A stretch of 64,000 nucleotides of DNA. Origin: Micrasema longulum (Eukaryota; Arthropoda; Insecta; Trichoptera; Brachycentridae). Under the pieces are notes generated by a model. The model had not been told where the DNA came from, made no database searches, and worked only from the letters and a program-made list of their open reading frames with translations. The position numbers were made by a program, and so were the translations under genes. Location: assembly GCA_022494885.1 (NCBI GenBank), contig JAGVSM010003727.1:1-64000 (forward strand), written 5' to 3'. This document shows positions 60,163-64,000 of the stretch, in pieces (positions within the stretch are counted from its first letter, which is position 1; the number at the start of each line of letters is the position of its first letter).

Positions 60163-60250
60163 TTTTCATCATCATTATCACTCCCTTTCCGCATCTAATG
60201 GTGCATAGGGCACTGCATTGGTACACCAATCGCAGCGTATCTTGTTATTA
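60163..60250 (-). mobile_element. SINE family III 3' end (minus, partial)
   Basis: TCATCATCATTATCACTCCC, TTTCCGCATCTAATGGTGCA, GGCACTGCATTGGTACACCA, ATCGCAGCGTATCTTG; it then diverges. Confidence 0.8.
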
Positions 60251-60404
60251 TTATCTTATTTTGTTATCTATTTTTGTTACATGAAGTTTTTTTATATTTT
60301 AAATAAATATTTCAACAATTACTCCCTCCTCTCCTTATCGACGCGCACTAATTTGTTCACTGTTTCTTTTATATGTAATGTATGTTTAGTTTTTAAATAG
60401 CCCC

Positions 60405-60530
60405 GGGGTGCTATTTTGAACCGCTCTCGCGGCACGAGAAAACAGTTTTTCTCGCGAGATAACACGGTCGCGAGAGCGTTTGTAACACCACTCCTGAAGG
60501 GGGCAACGTGCATTTGCCGAAACTAGTCAG
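60405..60530 (+). repeat. Repeat R7 with hairpin motif HH copy 4
   Basis: GCTATTTTGAACCGCTCTCG (shared in inverse with 29.82 kb), several CTCTCGCG/CTCGCGAG palindromes, then CTGAAGG (60494-60500), G, stem GGCAA, loop CGTGCAT, stem TTGCC, GAAAC (60519-60523), TAGTC. Confidence 0.6.
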
Positions 60531-61204
60531 TTAATTTATTTTATTTATCTCTCAATTTTTTTTCGTGTCCTCTTTCTGAAATATTCCCGTAATGATTCAT
60601 ACTATAGGTTGTTAAGATTTAAAATTCTTTAAAATAACTTCTACTTGATGAGATGTAAAAAAGAATTAGAATATTTTAAACAGTAGAATAAACGTTTTTT
60701 ACAAACCCCTTTCTTAGTTTGACAGACTCTTTAATACGAAAAAGGATTTAAATTATTTACGAAGCCTTTTAAAACATGTCACTTGAAATAGGTTTCGGCT
60801 TATTTCGAAGGTGGGATTAAACGAAGACACGGAACCCATTACGACGACAATTTGGTCTCGTCTTTCTGATTTTCAGCTGTCAGCAATAATGATTGTTTTT
60901 CTCCAATATTAAAGATTAAAAAGTACTACTGTTTACAATTTTTTAGTATACAGGAAAGCCTTGATAGTCCCAACACCCAAAATTTATACCCTGTTCGGAC
61001 GTACGAAGCTTTCGGTAATCCAATTATAATTAGTCTGCAGATATTTTAAAAGGCATTATTCAAAATAAAAACAAAGTTTTTTAAAACTAAAATGATATTT
61101 AAAGCATCCAACAAAAACGCCTTTCAAAATAATTTCAGTTAAGTGTTTTGACGGGTGTTATTTAGCGACATTTCTAAGTACAAAATTTTCATTTTTCATA
61201 GTTG
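60531..61204. other. Unclassified
   Basis: No recognised feature. Confidence 0.4.
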
Positions 61205-61640
61205 CAACTTATTTATTTATTTAACATTTTGTACATAATGTTATTTGTACATTGATGGGCTTATTGCCAAATGGCAATTTCTTCCAACCAACCAATAAAA
61301 TAATGGTTTTATTTTTATAATTTATGTTACAGAACATATTCAATAGAAAATAAATATTAAAAAGCTAAAGATATATGAAAATATAAATAAATGTATTTGT
61401 TTATAAATTACCTTAAATCAATTTTTTTACTCAATGGGAAAAACGAAAAAAGATGAAATAGGAAAGAAGGAGAGATTAATGAAGAGAAAGGAGGTGTTTC
61501 TTCAGACGTGATTTAAACAGAGATAATGTAGTAACATCTTTGATGGTGGATGGGAGATGATTCCACAGTCGAACCGCATGGACACTATATGAGTTAGAGA
61601 AAAAAGAGGAATTAACTTATACTAGGTGGGGCGCGGACGT
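61205..61640 (-). mobile_element. LINE 3' end (minus)
   Basis: (TTTA)n tail at 61208-61222, 3' UTR with CAAATGGCAATTT, then on the minus strand a coding end NSSFFSNSYSVHAVRLWNHL, PSTIKDVTTLSLFKSRLKKH, LL (about 61615-61485), the 'S.AVRLWN.LP..I....L..FKS.LK.HL' end of CR1/L2-type or RTE-type ORF2. Confidence 0.8.
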
Positions 61641-62984
61641 ATGGATGAAAATGGAATAAAACTCAGACTGGTACAAAATAACCAAATTATTTATTATTTT
61701 CTGTATCATTGACATAGGAAATTTAAATTTACATGGTTTTGAACAAAATATCGGTCAAATGACGCCCCTCACACTCCAAACACCGAGTAAGTCTTTTTAT
61801 TCATTTTTAGTGCACTCTTTGAAGTATAAATAACAGCATTTATCGATGTGATTCCTGGCCAATTACCTTTCTTTCTCACTCTTCCCTTGACCCATCCTTA
61901 TGGTACCTACCGGACATCAAGATAGAAGAAATTCAAAATTAGAAGATTTGTATTTGGAACAAAACACCCTACATTTTCAACATAACATCACATTGCATAA
62001 AAGCTTTTGAATCGTCGCGCGTCGTTCTATAGTTATCATAAATAGTTACATATATCATAGTGCATTTCATCATCCAGTGCCCGAAATTGAAGAACATTCA
62101 CATCATATCAATGGTAGGTGTCCATTCCACGGTCATATGCTTTATTAAAATACTCCCAACCTCTTATAAAACTAAATGAAATTAGTATTTCCATTACATT
62201 CCGCCTTTTCGTTAACACATTGCCACAGAAATTTTCACGATTTAGGCTCGATTTTATTTTTGAGGGCTTACAGAGTCCTAGGGCGATCGTTTTAAACCAA
62301 GGATTTTATGTATCTCCACAGGAGAAAATCGTAATGAGCCAAATCAAGAGAGCGCGCTGGCCAGTTTAAACAGCCTCTTAAGGAAATTTTACTTAATTTC
62401 ACTGGAAAGCTAACAGACATTTATGAATGTATCTTCTTTTCCACATCCTCCATCCTTCCATGCTCTAGGACCCGTTTCGTCTGCTTTAAGGTCTGTGAGA
62501 TTGTTAGGACGATTAAGGTCTTTGCATAGGATTGTTTCTACTGTTGGTATTAGGAAAATGGTTTTTGCGAGGAATTCAGTACTATTACGAAAAGTAATTT
62601 CGCCTGAGCTCGATAGGGATCATCTTAGGATCTGTGTTAGGATTTGGCGGTAGTGTCTTGATAATTTGATGTTCCACTGTGATTTGTTATAGATACGTAT
62701 TGTTTTTTCTTCTGTTAATTGAGTGCATGTTGTGTAGTGCAAATTATTCTAATGTTTCCTATATGTATTTGGGTTTCGTGTCGTTTGATTGATTTCTTTG
62801 TATTACTACGTTCTTCTTCCTTTCCGATGCGGGATCTGGAGCGTGCGGCCGCGGTCTCAATTTGGAACTAACACTGTATTCCTCCACTGTAATACTGGGA
62901 AATTAGAAAAAGGTGATTGTGCTGACCATGTGTATTTGATTGATCACAAACTGACAATACTGCAGTGAGGGGTACAATGAAAGT
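61641..62984. other. Unclassified
   Basis: No recognised repeat. Short plus frames at 62118-62369 and 62423-62653 carry no known domain. This is the longest stretch in the window in which I see no transposon. Confidence 0.4.
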
Positions 62985-63140
62985 TTTTAAATTTTATTTG
63001 TTTTGCTTTTCGCGGTTTGATTGTAAAGAAATATTAAATTTTCGCTTAATTAGTTTAAAAAAAAAAAAAAATAATTTATATGCGAAACTAAAGAAAGACT
63101 CAAGTCTTTATGAACAGTTTCGGGAAAGGGGTGGATGCTT
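62985..63140 (+). repeat. Dispersed repeat R6, copy 2
   Basis: TTTTCGCGGTTTGATTGTAAA, ATATGCGAAACTAAAGAAAG, CTTTATGAACAGTTTCGGGA match 46615-46745. The translation YAKLKKDSSLYEQFRERGG resembles short 'YR.KLK.DP..Y..fR' motifs found in some insect DNA-binding or repeat proteins; weak. Confidence 0.55.
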
Positions 63141-63179
63141 TTATTTTCCACATCCGCTCCTAAGTGGAGCATGTGAACA

Positions 63180-64000
63180 TCACCAGTTGTTTCCAGAAGA
63201 CCTTATCGCCAGCAAGCATTTTCTTCCTTCCCACGTCAATCCAGCGCCCCTTAATTCCGCCGAATAAAGTCTAAAGATCGTCATTGACGGCCTTCCAGGA
63301 CGGCGTGAGCCAGCAGGTTCAAAGAAGAGGCAACTTGGGTTTAGGTTCTCTTGAGGCATGCGCAGCACGTGTCCAAGCCAGGTACACCGCCGCATCCTCA
63401 AGATGCTCGTTATAGGAGGCAGCTGCGTCCGTTCTCGGACTTCAATGTTAGTTATAAAATCGAATCACCTTTTACCTAATATTCTTTTCAAGCACTTACT
63501 CTCAAAATTCAGAAGTTTGGTGTTTTGAGCTTTGGTAAGGTGCCAAGATTCGCACCCATATAGGAGTACTGGCATTATACAAGAGATGAATAATCGGCAT
63601 TTCGTTTTGACCGAGTATAGTTCCAGACATCACGCATCATGTTAAAAGTTGCTCCAGCAACTCCTAGGTGGATTGTGAGCTTTTTGTGCATGCTTCCATC
63701 CTCAGTTATGTCAACTCCCAAGTATTTAAAGCGGTCAACTTTTTCAATCCTCTACCCATTATTATAGAGAGGTAGATCAGGGTCAGGACAGGATTTGTTG
63801 CACATAATCTGAGTCTTTTTTGTATTAATATTAAGACCCAGACGAGTTGAGTTTTCCTGCAGTGTGTCAACAATTTCCTGAAAACCACTAACAGACTTTT
63901 CAAAAAGGACTGCATCAACTGCATATTCCAAGTCGCACAACTTTAGGGGGGAGTTCACTTCTATACATCGATTAGGTGGTATTGATTTGCATAAGATAAA
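63180..64000 (-). pseudogene. LINE RT remnant (endonuclease-RT type), runs off the window
   Basis: Minus strand from the window edge: LCDLEYAVDAVLFEKSVSGF (YADD box mutated to YAVD, about 63917-63940), TRLGLNINTKKTQIMCNKSC, then IEKVDRFKYLGVDITEDGSM, HLGVAGATFNMMRDVWNYTR, a frameshift near 63580, LLYGCESWHLTKAQNTKLLN, and finally ILRMRRCTWLGHVLRMPQEN, GSRRPGRP. Typical order for RTE-like or related LINEs. Loss of the first YADD Asp makes it inactive. The 5' part lies beyond 64000. Confidence 0.85.

Noticed and set aside
1..64000. CRISPR array, defence island or prokaryotic operon
   Set aside because: No regularly spaced identical repeats with unique spacers, no operon-like gene strings, and the content is clearly eukaryotic transposons.

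Overview
This is a window of animal nuclear DNA, most likely from an insect or another arthropod. It is very AT-rich, full of poly-A/poly-T runs and (TAAA)n tails, and packed with eukaryotic retrotransposon remnants, tRNA-derived SINEs and a mariner transposase. Two LTR-like sequences have TATA boxes, one of them with a TCAGT initiator at arthropod-like spacing. I see no bacterial operons, CRISPR array, rRNA gene or intact tRNA gene. I also find no convincing multi-exon host gene. The only host-like signal is a weak candidate first exon near 3.70-3.84 kb. Nearly all longer reading frames are the C-terminal ends of 5'-truncated non-LTR retrotransposons (LINEs), usually broken by stops or frameshifts.

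Layout. 0-6.6 kb: LINE 3' tails, a 172-bp palindromic MITE, a CRE-like TGACGTCA cluster, a SINE, an 822-bp terminal-inverted-repeat element and the first copies of the main repeat (family X). 7-16 kb: several LINE ends on both strands, a LINE inserted into another LINE with a visible duplication, an R1-like RNase H remnant, and a perfect 50-bp-arm foldback flanked by 12-bp direct repeats. 16-27 kb: two related unclassified repeats (R2, second copy at 44.5 kb), more LINE ends, a broken mariner (20.13-21.08 kb), a 3-unit minisatellite, and a three-level nest at 24.2-26.1 kb (SINE in LINE in LINE). 27-36 kb: an intact LINE C-terminal frame, a SINE split by an R1-like fragment, and an L2-like LINE interrupted by another LINE. 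35-39.3 kb: a dense cluster of family X copies, several interrupted by LINEs or a SINE. 40-52 kb: more LINE ends, repeats, a MITE, a SINE carrying a solo LTR, and an RTE-like LINE with a 10-bp target duplication. 53-64 kb: the best RT domain in the window (L2-like, 53.0-54.5 kb), a second solo-LTR candidate, and an RTE-like LINE with an 18-bp target duplication and a SINE inside it. Further SINE and LINE ends follow.

The sequence behaves as a transposon graveyard. LINE enzymes would have supplied retrotransposition for themselves and probably for the tRNA-headed SINEs. The nesting gives a relative insertion order. The least explained signals are (1) five dispersed copies of a small hairpin with a hammerhead-like core and paired-base covariation, (2) the abundant palindromic family X (19 copies or more) and (3) the R2 and R5 repeats. 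Clade names for LINEs come from protein motif recognition only and are approximate.
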